A stretch of DNA of 53,503 bases from Phytomonospora sp040655735 (GTDB lineage: Bacteria; Actinomycetota; Actinomycetes; Mycobacteriales; Micromonosporaceae), in the NCBI RefSeq assembly GCF_040655735.1, contig NZ_JBFAKK010000025.1, positions 1-53,503 on the forward strand, in the 5' to 3' direction. The translations under genes were made by a program, and so were the position numbers. Below, in pieces: positions 22,594 to 30,480 of the stretch; position 1 is the stretch's first letter, and every line of letters starts with the position of its first letter. Below the pieces are notes generated by a model. It was not told the DNA's origin, made no database searches, and was given only the letters and a program-made list of their open reading frames with translations.

Positions 22594-23388
22594 TCACAGT
22601 GCCAGTTCGAAATTCTTCGTGCGCGTGTCGACCCCGAAGCCCGACAGCTCCAGCGCCGAGCGGACCGGTCCGCCCTCGGCCTCGACCTCGTGGACGGTCA
22701 GCGCCCGCACGCGCGGATGCTCCCGGCGCAGATGCTCGACCGCCTCGGCGAAGAGCCCCGCGAGCCGCTCGGGACCGGCTCCCCCGTCACGGACGGCGAC
22801 GGCGGCGTTGACGAAGACCTGCGTGCCGCCCGGCTCCAGGTCGACCCGCGCGGCACCGGCCGCCAGGCCCACCCCCGGAATCTCCTGCGTCTCCACCGAC
22901 GGGACCCTCGACGGCTTGCGGTAGTGCGCCGTCTCCGCCCGCCATGTCCGCGCGATCTCGGCGAGCTCCCGCGCGCCGAGCGCCTTGGCCGCCGCCGCAG
23001 CGGCGCCGGTGTCCTCGCCCGACCAGCGCAGCACGCCGACACCCGCCTCGCGCGCCTGCTCGGCCGCACGACGGAACAGCGCGACCACCGCGGCGCTCTC
23101 GTCCTCGTCGGGCGGGACCGCGTCGTACAGCGTCGTCGACAAGCCGTGCGCCAGCCGCGACGCGGCGAGCGCCTCGACCCACACGCCGTCCGACTCGTCG
23201 CGGTACAGGCACGCCCAGCCCAGCAGCTCGCCGTCCCGGCGCGCCGACACCGTGCCGAGGGCGCCGGGGTGCGCGTCGTGCGCGGCCTGCTCCGGCAGCT
23301 CACGGCCGATGCGCTGGTAGACCTCGGCGGCCAGTTCCCGGTCGGCGTGGGAGTCGGTGTCCCACGCGGTGACGATGTCGGTGGTCAT
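22594..23388 (-). CDS. GNAT-family N-acetyltransferase, tandem-domain type, 264 aa
   Basis: The N-terminal half contains a GNAT-like core: GTVSARRDGELLGWACLY (beta-4), WVEALAASRLAHGLSTTLYD (approximate acetyl-CoA loop, weakly conserved) and Ala-rich helices. The second half (about residues 165-264) repeats a similar pattern, with VFVNAAVAVRDGG, LTVHEVEAEGGPVRSALELS and GFGVDTRTKNFEL, which resembles the end of a second GNAT domain. Substrate unknown. The ATG at 23388 is chosen; the long frame upstream is antisense to the DUF488 gene. It is divergent from DUF488. Confidence 0.7.
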   Translation of the reverse strand: MTTDIVTAWDTDSHADRELAAEVYQRIGRELPEQAAHDAHPGALGTVSARRDGELLGWACLYRDESDGVWVEALAASRLAHGLSTTLYDAVPPDEDESAAVVALFRRAAEQAREAGVGVLRWSGEDTGAAAAAAKALGARELAEIARTWRAETAHYRKPSRVPSVETQEIPGVGLAAGAARVDLEPGGTQVFVNAAVAVRDGGAGPERLAGLFAEAVEHLRREHPRVRALTVHEVEAEGGPVRSALELSGFGVDTRTKNFELAL

Positions 23389-23484
23389 ACATCCATGGTG
23401 GTGGATGGATGGGGCGTGTGGCGAGGGTTCGGCGGATCGCGTGAGCGGCGCCGTCGATGGCCTAACTTGGGTGTGGGGGCGCCC

Positions 23485-24030
23485 ATGACCGGACACATCT
23501 ACACGATCGGCCACTCGACCCGTGACTTCGCCGAGGTCCTGGCCATGCTGCGCGCCAACGACGTCACCCGCCTGGTCGACGTGCGCTCGTACCCGTCCTC
23601 GCGGAAGTTCCCCCAGTGGAACCGGCAGGCGATCATCGACGCCCTTCCGGCCGACATCGGCTACCGGTGGGCGCCCAAGCTCGGCGGCCGGCGGCACACA
23701 CCGAAAGGCACCCCCAGCGTCAACGACGCCTGGCGGGTCAAGGCCTTCCGCGACTACGCCGACTACATGGCGACCGACGACTTCGCCGACGGCCTGAGCG
23801 AACTGCTCGCGCTCGCCGACCACGAGCGTCCCGCCGTCATGTGCAGCGAGGCGGTGCCGTGGCGCTGCCACCGGCGCCTGATCACCGACGCGCTGCTCGT
23901 CGCGGGGGCCGAGGTCGAGCACATCATGTCCGCGACGTCGACGAGACCGGCGGTGCTGAACGAGGCCGTGCGGGTCCGCGACGGCATCCTCACCTACCCC
24001 GCGCGGGTGGAGCCCCAGGACAGGGTCTAG
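23485..24030 (+). CDS. DUF488 family protein, 181 aa
   Basis: The family hallmark TIGHSTRDFAEVLAMLRAN is at the N-terminus, followed by LVDVRSYPSSRKFPQWN and the C-terminal cysteine motif CSEAVPWRCHRRLITDAL. DUF488 proteins are found across bacteria and their function is unknown; the conserved cysteines and aromatic residues suggest a nucleotide- or metal-related role. The ATG at 23485 is favoured; a GTG 12 bases upstream is possible. The stop lies directly against the transposase remnant, so the 3' flank has been disturbed by insertion. Confidence 0.9.
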   Translation: MTGHIYTIGHSTRDFAEVLAMLRANDVTRLVDVRSYPSSRKFPQWNRQAIIDALPADIGYRWAPKLGGRRHTPKGTPSVNDAWRVKAFRDYADYMATDDFADGLSELLALADHERPAVMCSEAVPWRCHRRLITDALLVAGAEVEHIMSATSTRPAVLNEAVRVRDGILTYPARVEPQDRV

Positions 24031-24039
24031 GCCGTGTCC

Positions 24040-24175
24040 TGGTGATCATGATGGCGGCGATGATCGAGCCGAACCGGTGGTGCCGGACGCGTTTGGCGTA
24101 GGTTGCCAAATCGCGCCGGTACCGCAATCTGTTGAAGGCTCGTCCAATGCACTGCTCGTGAGCCGGTTGCTCGAA
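24040..24175 (-). pseudogene. C-terminal remnant of an IS5-type transposase
   Basis: On the minus strand the frame reads GRAFNRLRYRRDLATYAKRV then HHRFGSIIAAIMI, matching the conserved end of IS5/IS1112-type transposases (ERxFNRLKxxRxLATRYxKR followed by a hydrophobic IAxIxxWL). Everything upstream is lost or scrambled. It abuts the DUF488 stop codon. Confidence 0.75.
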
Positions 24176-24186
24176 GGCTGGTGGCG

Positions 24187-24220
24187 GCCCGCCGCGCGAG
24201 TCCTTGTCTGCGCGGCGGGC
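24187..24220. other. 11-base-stem hairpin beside the transposase remnant
   Basis: GCCCGCCGCGC (24187-24197) and GCGCGGCGGGC (24210-24220) form a perfect stem with a 12-base loop. No T-run follows on either strand. The rest of the stretch up to 24320 has no gene. It may be a leftover IS structure or a weak terminator. Confidence 0.5.
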
Positions 24221-24320
24221 GGTCTGGTTCTCGCACTGTTCTTTTCCCCGCAATATGTGCCCACCGAGCCCGGATAAATGAGTTCGATTCCCAGCAGTCG
24301 ACATCGGGCACAATGGACGG

Positions 24321-25310
24321 ATGGGGAGCCAACACGGGGGTATTGCGGAACCTAAGGACCGGGTCTGCTTACTCCAGTCCGCCGTCCCCGGGCGGGATGT
24401 GGGACCGGGTGGGGACGAGTCCTTTGCGCTGGTCAGGCGACGTCTCAGTGCAGGCCAGCGCCGTGACAGGCGTGTGCGTGCTCTGGCGCTGGTCATTGTC
24501 GTGATGGCGACCGGGGTGCTCACTGCATGCAGTGGCGCCGCACCTGGCATCGGGCCACCGGGAGCGACGGAGACGGAACCGATAGGGCAGCAGACCGAGC
24601 CGTCTGCGTCCACGGCCGCTGAACAGCCGTTCAATGATGCGATCACGTCGCACGACTGGAACAACACGGTCTTCAACAAGGGAAAGGACTCGGAGATCGC
24701 GTTCGAGGACGGACGCGCGAACGAGTTCAACTCCTACATCTACACCGAGTTGTGGGACCCGGTGTACGCCGACCTCGACGGCGACAACGATGTCGACGCC
24801 CTGACCATCGTCCAACAGCTCACGGGCGGGACCTCGAATCCGACCTCGTTCTATGTCTGGCTGTGGCAGGACGGTGCCCCGATGCAGCTGTCTCAGCAGA
24901 TCATGGTCCGTGCCGGGTGCGACGTCGGGGGCGGACCGCCTCGTGCCGTCGGCGGAACGATCGAAATCCCGATCTGGACAGCGAAGGAGATCAGTCTTTG
25001 CGTCGACGGGCGCGTGTTCGAGAGCGTGATCACCATCGCGGTGCGCGACGGTTTCCCGGTCGCGACAGCACCGGCGTTCGGAGCCGCCGAGGCGTGTGAA
25101 CTCGGGCCGGGAAACACACCGGTGGCAATGCCGGAGACCGGCGTACCACTGGTCGCCCGTGACCTCGCCGCCCCGCCCGTGGGGATCTGGACCGACTTCA
25201 GCGAAGCCGTCGGCATCGACCATGACACCGATGGCTGGACCCTCGTCCGTCTGACGCGGCACGACGACACGGTGTCATGCGGATGGATCCCGCCACCGGC
25301 CACAAGTTAG
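24321..25310 (+). CDS. Putative lipoprotein with EF-hand-like DxDGDNDVD loop, up to 329 aa
   Basis: A hydrophobic stretch (ALALVIVVMATGVLTACSG) ends in a lipobox LTAC, so the mature protein would be a membrane-anchored lipoprotein. After a low-complexity Thr/Glu/Pro linker comes an extracellular domain with YADLDGDNDVDALTI, a calcium-binding-type loop, and a series of beta-strand-like segments. A GTG at 24474, giving a 19-residue signal peptide, is probably the true start; the ATG at 24321 gives a long unsupported leader. It is followed 27 bases later by a membrane protein and then by a PQQ-repeat protein. Function unknown. Codon use is less GC-biased than in neighbours. Confidence 0.65.
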   Translation: MGSQHGGIAEPKDRVCLLQSAVPGRDVGPGGDESFALVRRRLSAGQRRDRRVRALALVIVVMATGVLTACSGAAPGIGPPGATETEPIGQQTEPSASTAAEQPFNDAITSHDWNNTVFNKGKDSEIAFEDGRANEFNSYIYTELWDPVYADLDGDNDVDALTIVQQLTGGTSNPTSFYVWLWQDGAPMQLSQQIMVRAGCDVGGGPPRAVGGTIEIPIWTAKEISLCVDGRVFESVITIAVRDGFPVATAPAFGAAEACELGPGNTPVAMPETGVPLVARDLAAPPVGIWTDFSEAVGIDHDTDGWTLVRLTRHDDTVSCGWIPPPATS

Positions 25311-25337
25311 CAGGCAACCCAAAAGAGGGGAGGAAAC

Positions 25338-26114
25338 GTGAAGCGAAAGTCCTGGTGGAACAGACGCACCGCGACCATGCGCGCGACGATCGTCGCAGGC
25401 TGCTTCGCTCTCATCGGTACGGTAGGCGCGATCGGGGTGCCGGTGCTCACCTCGAAGCCGGCGCCGCCGAAGTCGGCCGACCTCACCTTCGTCGACATCG
25501 CGGTGTCAGAGCACCTCCCGGACTTTCCCGACCTGGAACATCCCGCGATCGTCATCACGCTGCTGAACCGCGGCGAAGCACGCGGCATCGTGACCGCAGC
25601 ACGCGTGCACATCGACGAGGCACTCACCCTGCACGCCTGCCACTCCGCGGGAGCGATTGCGGTGTCGGCGGTCTACGGTCTGGCTCTGCCGCTCGACGCG
25701 GCCGCAGGCGAGGACTACTTCGTCAAGACCAGTCAGGAACTCGGGCCGGATGAGGCCGACAGCTTTGCGTTCGGTGTACAGATCGCCGAAGAGCATCCAC
25801 CGCCGCTCATGGTGTTCTTCCGGCTCACCGTCTTTCTGACCATCAACGGGAAGGAAGAGGAACTCGACACCGGCACTGCGATAGTCGTGCTGCCCCACGC
25901 GAGAAACGACCCCTGGTTCTTCGCCGACGACAAGACGAAGGGCGCGCTGGACGACCTCGAATCGAACAGGTCCAGCTGGACTCCGGACGACTTGACCAGG
26001 GTAGGGAACTGCCTGTACTCGCAGAGTGCGACCGCCGAGGCGTTCCTGTCCGGGGCAGGCGTCCGGTCACCGGAGGTCGAAGCTCTGCGCTCGACCCTAC
26101 GGCTGGCGCCGTGA
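25338..26114 (+). CDS. Single-pass membrane protein of unknown function, 258 aa
   Basis: A basic N-terminus and one helix (MRATIVAGCFALIGTVGAIGV, about residues 14-34) anchor an extracytoplasmic domain of about 220 residues. That domain has FVDIAVSEHLPDFPDLEHPA, a beta-rich stretch with ITLLNRGEARGIV and VFFRLTVFLTINGKEEEL, and an Ile/Val-rich end, resembling an Ig-like or CARDB-like fold; I do not recognise a named family. GTG 25338 is preceded by AGGGGAGGAAAC. It overlaps the next gene by 4 bases (GTGA), which indicates an operon. Confidence 0.7.
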   Translation: MKRKSWWNRRTATMRATIVAGCFALIGTVGAIGVPVLTSKPAPPKSADLTFVDIAVSEHLPDFPDLEHPAIVITLLNRGEARGIVTAARVHIDEALTLHACHSAGAIAVSAVYGLALPLDAAAGEDYFVKTSQELGPDEADSFAFGVQIAEEHPPPLMVFFRLTVFLTINGKEEELDTGTAIVVLPHARNDPWFFADDKTKGALDDLESNRSSWTPDDLTRVGNCLYSQSATAEAFLSGAGVRSPEVEALRSTLRLAP

Positions 26115-27409
26115 GCACCCCACGCTCCATCATGGCCGCCTTGACGATCCTGGCCGCCGGCGCCGCACTCGTCGCCTCGGTGCCCTCCGTCGAATTCCGT
26201 CCACCGGTCGTGTCCGCGCCTCAGCCTCGCTGGACCATAGATGTTCCCGCCGATTTCGGTGCGCCACAACGCGCCGACATCGGCGGGAACGTCGTCGTCG
26301 TAACCGCGCAGTGGGGGCTGATGGCCTTCGATCGTGAAAGCGGTGATCGTCTCTGGCGGCTCTACCTGCGTCCGGTACTCGATGAGGAAGGTATCTATGT
26401 CGCCGACACCGACACCGACACCGTGGTCGGCGATTCCTTCATCTTCAGGCCCGCATACCTTGGCGTGGCTGAAGGCTATGACCAGGTTCTCGACCTCCGC
26501 ACCGGTATCGAACGCTGGACCTCTTACGCCGGCGTGCTCACCTTCGGCGAATCCTCTGTGACGACACTCGACTGCGGATGGGACCTGTACACGCCCTGCA
26601 CCCTCGCGGCCCACACACTCACCACCGGCGACATGCTCTGGCGGGTTGAGACACCACCAGCCTCCCAGCGGCTACAGAGAGAAGGCGACGGCAGTCTCAT
26701 CGCGTTCACGGATTCGACGGGCCAGACCATCACGACATTCGACCTCACTTCGGGAAACCAGCTGGGGCGGTGGCCAACTGAACCGACAGCGCGATCGGCT
26801 GAAAATGAGTATCTGATCTTCGATGGAAGGCTCCTCTACGAGGGTGAACCCGGCGCGATCCAGGGCATCGACCCCTCCAACGGCGATGTTCTATGGACGG
26901 CCAGGACAGAAGCCGACTACTCCTACGGCGCCGAGTACCCCGCAAACCCGGTTGTCCTCAACGGGCGCCTGATCGACGAGCCCGCGAACGACGGGCAAAG
27001 CCGCATCATCGACCTCACCACCGGGTCTGTGGCTCCGAAGCCGTGTCGGCGAGAGAACATCGCCTACCTGGGAACCGACATGGTCCTTGAACTGGACGAC
27101 CATCGCGGCATCTTCACCGCGACCAGCCTGAAGACAGGTGAGCCCCACTGGCAAAGCACCATCGAAGCCGAACGCTTCGGTGGACAGCAGATCTACGAGC
27201 ACCACGCCGACGACACCTGGATCGTCACGAGCTCCCACCCGATCGCCCTCGGGCAAGGCGAGAACCGCCTGTTCTTCCTCGATCTCGCCACCGGCACCTC
27301 CCGCACCCTCACCGACATGCAAGCGATCGGATACGGAGACGGCGCCATGGCCGCCGCCGGTCCCGACACCAGTGCACAGGTCAGCCTCATCGAACTCGAC
27401 GACTACTGA
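26111..27409 (+). CDS. PQQ-like beta-propeller protein with N-terminal membrane anchor, 432 aa
   Basis: An N-terminal hydrophobic helix (IMAALTILAAGAALVASV) is followed by repeated blades with the PQQ-like pattern: GLMAFDRESGDRLWRL, VLDLRTGIERWTS, AHTLTTGDMLWRVE, GIDPSNGDVLWTA, ATSLKTGEPHWQS. These WD/PQQ-type repeats form a beta-propeller outside the membrane. It is not a quinoprotein dehydrogenase by motif, so a scaffold or sensor role is more likely. It overlaps the previous gene by 4 bases and ends the three-gene operon. Third positions are noticeably less GC-rich than in flanking genes. Confidence 0.8.
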   Translation: MSTPRSIMAALTILAAGAALVASVPSVEFRPPVVSAPQPRWTIDVPADFGAPQRADIGGNVVVVTAQWGLMAFDRESGDRLWRLYLRPVLDEEGIYVADTDTDTVVGDSFIFRPAYLGVAEGYDQVLDLRTGIERWTSYAGVLTFGESSVTTLDCGWDLYTPCTLAAHTLTTGDMLWRVETPPASQRLQREGDGSLIAFTDSTGQTITTFDLTSGNQLGRWPTEPTARSAENEYLIFDGRLLYEGEPGAIQGIDPSNGDVLWTARTEADYSYGAEYPANPVVLNGRLIDEPANDGQSRIIDLTTGSVAPKPCRRENIAYLGTDMVLELDDHRGIFTATSLKTGEPHWQSTIEAERFGGQQIYEHHADDTWIVTSSHPIALGQGENRLFFLDLATGTSRTLTDMQAIGYGDGAMAAAGPDTSAQVSLIELDDY

Positions 27410-27608
27410 AGCGCTGGACCAGGACACCACCTGAGGCGCGTCCTGACGGTCTGGTCGGTGTGTCCACAATGGTGGTCGTTCACGATGCCGGACAGCCCGT
27501 CGAGTGGGTGATCAGCGTCGATTCGAGCGCGGTGCGAGCGTGTGGACCCGGCCGTCGCCCGCGCACGCGTCCACCCGACCCCGTCGGATCGGTGACTACC
27601 GTGGTCCT

Positions 27609-28439
27609 GTGACCGCCACCGACCACCGCCGCGCGGAGCTGCGCGACTTCCTGCGCACCCGACGCGCCCGCCTCTCCCCCGCAGACGTCGGCATGCCCCC
27701 GGGCATGCGCAGGCGCACGCCGGGGTTGCGCCGCGAAGAGGTCGCGGTCCTCGCCGGGGTCGGCGTGTCCTGGTACACGTGGCTGGAGCAGGGGCGCGAC
27801 ATCACGGTGTCCGCGCAGGTCATCGACGCCATCGCCCGCGCCCTGCGCCTCGGCGACACCGAACGCCGCCACCTCCACCTGCTCGCCGGCCTCGCCGAAC
27901 CGGCCCCGCGCGCGGGCGCGTCGCGGCCGGTCCCCGACGAACTCCGCCGGGTCCTCGACGGGTGGCTGCCCCGGCCGGCGTACGTGATCGACCGCTACTG
28001 GAACTTCCTGGCCGTCAACCGCGCCGCCGAGCTGGTCTTCGGTTTCGGCGCCGACGACCACAACTGCCTGGTGACCTTCTTCACCAACGTCGCCTACCAG
28101 GCGACGGTCCGCGAGTGGGCCGACGTGTCGGTGACGATGGCCGCGATGTTCCGCGCCGAGTCGGCCCGCCACCCCGGCGACGGGCACTTCGCCGAGATCG
28201 CCGCCGACCTCGCGTCGGTCAGCGAGGAGTTCGCCGAAGTGTGGGCGCGCCACGAGGTCGCCGACATAGGCCCCGGCGTGAAGGCGATCCTGCACCCGCG
28301 GGTCGGCGACCTGGTCTTCGAGAACGTCACCCTCCCCCTCCCCGACCGACCGGGTGAGCGCCTCGTCCTGCACAGTGCGCGGCCCGGAACGGGCACCGAG
28401 GAGCGGCTGGCGACGCTGCTGGCCGGCGTCACGGTCTGA
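27609..28439 (+). CDS. MmyB-type helix-turn-helix regulator, 276 aa
   Basis: The same architecture as the protein at 17191: an N-terminal XRE domain with RRRTPGLRREEVAVLAGVGV and WYTWLEQGRDITVSAQ, then a MmyB PAS-like ligand domain (AYVIDRYWNFLAVNRAAELV, FGADDHNCLVTFF, HPRVGDLVFENVTL). It lies just upstream of and parallel to an SDR gene, its likely target. GTG 27609 gives the normal family N-terminus. Ligand unknown. Confidence 0.92.
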   Translation: MTATDHRRAELRDFLRTRRARLSPADVGMPPGMRRRTPGLRREEVAVLAGVGVSWYTWLEQGRDITVSAQVIDAIARALRLGDTERRHLHLLAGLAEPAPRAGASRPVPDELRRVLDGWLPRPAYVIDRYWNFLAVNRAAELVFGFGADDHNCLVTFFTNVAYQATVREWADVSVTMAAMFRAESARHPGDGHFAEIAADLASVSEEFAEVWARHEVADIGPGVKAILHPRVGDLVFENVTLPLPDRPGERLVLHSARPGTGTEERLATLLAGVTV

Positions 28440-28508
28440 GCCTGGTGGTGGCGGTCCCCGGATAAAGAGCGTCAGTCGAAGCGTCGCCGGGCCGCCGAAG
28501 CTTGCCCC

Positions 28509-29258
28509 ATGACTCGATTCGACGGCAAGATCGCACTCATCACCGGCGGCACCAGCGGCATCGGCCTGGCCACCGCCCGACGGCTCCTCGACGAAGGCGC
28601 GCACGTGGTCATCACCGGGCGCGGGCAGGCCGGCCTCGACAAGGCCCTCGCGACGCTCGACTCGCCGCGGGTGACCGCCGTGGCCGCCGACACCGGCAGC
28701 CTCGACGACATCGACCGCCTCATGTCGGTCGTCGCCGAGAAGCACGGGCGCCTCGACGTTCTGTTCGCCAACGCCGGCGTCGGCACCTTCAAACCCTTCG
28801 CCGAGATCACCCCCGAGGACTTCGACGGCTCGGTCGACGTCAACTTCAAGGGACTCTTCTTCACCGTCCAGCGCTCGCTGCCGCTGCTGGCCGACGGCGG
28901 CTCGATCGTCATCAACGCCTCCTGGACCCTCCACCGCGGTCTGCCGACGGCGACGCTGTACTCGGCGACGAAGGCGGCCGTGCACAACCTCGCGCGGACC
29001 GTCGCCGCCGAGCTCGGCCCGCGCGGAATCCGCGTCAACTCGGTGAGCCCCGGCTACATCGGCACCCGCATGTCCGACGAGGCCATGGGCGAGGAGGGCC
29101 AGCGGGCCGCGGCGGCCGAGACGCTCGCCGGGCGGATCGGCACGAGCGAGGAGACCGCCGCCGCGGTGGCGTTCCTCGCCGGCGGCGACGCGTCCTACGT
29201 CAACGGGCAGGACCTCGTCGTCGACGGCGGGCTGCTCGGCTCGATCCCGGTGGCGTGA
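28509..29258 (+). CDS. Short-chain dehydrogenase/reductase (classical), 249 aa
   Basis: All classical SDR motifs are present: ITGGTSGIG (cofactor), NAG in LFANAGVG, catalytic Ser in VINASWTLHRG, and YSATK (Tyr/Lys), followed by GIRVNSVSPGYIGT. The C-terminus GQDLVVDGG is typical. Substrate unknown. An MmyB regulator precedes it by 69 bases and probably controls it, mirroring the pair at 16402-18021. A strong bidirectional hairpin follows. Confidence 0.92.
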   Translation: MTRFDGKIALITGGTSGIGLATARRLLDEGAHVVITGRGQAGLDKALATLDSPRVTAVAADTGSLDDIDRLMSVVAEKHGRLDVLFANAGVGTFKPFAEITPEDFDGSVDVNFKGLFFTVQRSLPLLADGGSIVINASWTLHRGLPTATLYSATKAAVHNLARTVAAELGPRGIRVNSVSPGYIGTRMSDEAMGEEGQRAAAAETLAGRIGTSEETAAAVAFLAGGDASYVNGQDLVVDGGLLGSIPVA

Positions 29259-29271
29259 CCGCCCACGCCAC

Positions 29272-29301
29272 GATCCCGGCGCCCTCGCGGGCGCCGGGAT
29301 C
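29272..29301. terminator. Bidirectional terminator between SDR and chaplin genes
   Basis: GATCCCGGCGCC and GGCGCCGGGATC form a perfect 12-base stem around CTCGCG. It separates the convergent SDR and five-repeat chaplin genes. Confidence 0.8.
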
Positions 29302-29327
29302 CGGTGGTGGTGGTGCGGATTATTGGT

Positions 29328-30350
29328 CTAGTGGAGCGCCGCCACGGCGCCGCCGAGGCTGAGCGCGTCGGCCGTGCCGGCCCCGCCGATCGAGTTGCCG
29401 CTGAGGTTGGTGGGCAGCTGGATCGGGGTGAGCAGCTGGTTGCCGCCGCCGAGAAGCCGGTTGTCCGTCGAGTCGGTACCGGAGTAGAAGCCGTCCCGCC
29501 TGGCCGTCACCACGGACTTGGCGTCACGGGCGCCGCTGTCGTCGTCCTGGTCGTCGCCGAGCAGCGGCAGGTTGAGTTGCGTCGGCGCCTCGCGGTCGGT
29601 ACCGCGAACGCCGCCGACCTTGGTGTCGTTCTGGGCGTCGCTGCCGCCGAGGCAGTCGGCCTGGGAGTCCCCCACGGCCGCGATCGCGTTGCCGCACACG
29701 TTAATGGGGACCTGCACCGGCACTACGAGCGTGTTGCCGTTGCCCATGCCGTCGTTGTCCGACGTGGTCATCCCGCCGTGCTGCCCCATGGTGGCGGTGG
29801 CGCTTCCCGCGCAGCTGGCGCGGGCGGTTCCCAGCACCGGAACGGCGAGCCCGCAGACGTTCACGGGGACCTGGACCGGGGCCAGCAACTGGTTGCCGTT
29901 CCCGATTCCCTTGTTGCGCCGGGAGTCCATCGTCTGCGCGGTGCCCTCACCGCCGCCGGCCGTGGCCGTGGCCCCGCCGACGCAGGTGGAGTTGGCGCTG
30001 CCGAGAAGGGTCGCCGCGACCGCGCAGGCGTTCACGGGGACCTGGACCGGGGCCTGGATCTGGTTGCCGTTGAGGATTCCCTCATTGTCTTGCGTGCGCA
30101 TGTCGGCCACACCGACACGCGCGTCGCCGTCAGTCTCGCAGGCGGTGTCCGCCGCGTCGCCGAGGTTGAGCCGGTCCCCGCACGTGTCGAGCGGTGACTG
30201 GAGCGGCGACAGCAGTTGCGAGCCGTTGGCTCCGATGCTCTCGTCGTCTGAGACGAGTTCCGCCGCGTGGGCGCCGCTCCCGAGGAACAGGAGAAGGCCG
30301 GCCGCGAGGGCTCCCGCCCGGGTGGCTGTGCGGGCCCATGTCTTCCTCAT
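29328..30350 (-). CDS. Degenerate five-repeat chaplin-like secreted protein, 340 aa
   Basis: A signal peptide (AGALAAGLLLFLGSGAHA) is followed by five chaplin-type repeats. Repeat 1 is degenerate (IGANGSQLLSPLQSPLDTCG). Repeats 2-4 keep the NGNQ (NGNT in repeat 4), PVQVPVN/PVQVPIN and C..C pattern. Repeat 5 reads GGGNQLLTPIQLPTNLSGNS and has lost both cysteines. Acidic, Asp-rich spacers separate repeats 4 and 5. It has no LPXTG sorting signal. It probably joins the surface layer formed by chaplins, but repeat decay suggests a divergent role. It is followed by a clear terminator and lies in the same cluster and direction as two further secreted proteins. Confidence 0.88.
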   Translation of the reverse strand: MRKTWARTATRAGALAAGLLLFLGSGAHAAELVSDDESIGANGSQLLSPLQSPLDTCGDRLNLGDAADTACETDGDARVGVADMRTQDNEGILNGNQIQAPVQVPVNACAVAATLLGSANSTCVGGATATAGGGEGTAQTMDSRRNKGIGNGNQLLAPVQVPVNVCGLAVPVLGTARASCAGSATATMGQHGGMTTSDNDGMGNGNTLVVPVQVPINVCGNAIAAVGDSQADCLGGSDAQNDTKVGGVRGTDREAPTQLNLPLLGDDQDDDSGARDAKSVVTARRDGFYSGTDSTDNRLLGGGNQLLTPIQLPTNLSGNSIGGAGTADALSLGGAVAALH

Positions 30351-30480
30351 GGACTAACACATCCTTCCTGGTTGGCTGTGGTCCGAGGTGGGGTGGCCGG
30401 GTGGAGCCGGAGCTCTCGTCTCCACCCGGCCGTACTTCACTTCGGTTCGTGACGTCCCGCGTCGGGGACGCTCGCGCTTA

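Noticed and set aside
22690..23484. Long upstream extension of the DUF488 frame
   Set aside because: It is antisense to the GNAT gene; the DUF488 signature starts right after the ATG at 23485.
24283..24300. tRNA T-loop-like GAGTTCGATTCCC
   Set aside because: No matching acceptor, D or anticodon stems could be found around it on either strand.
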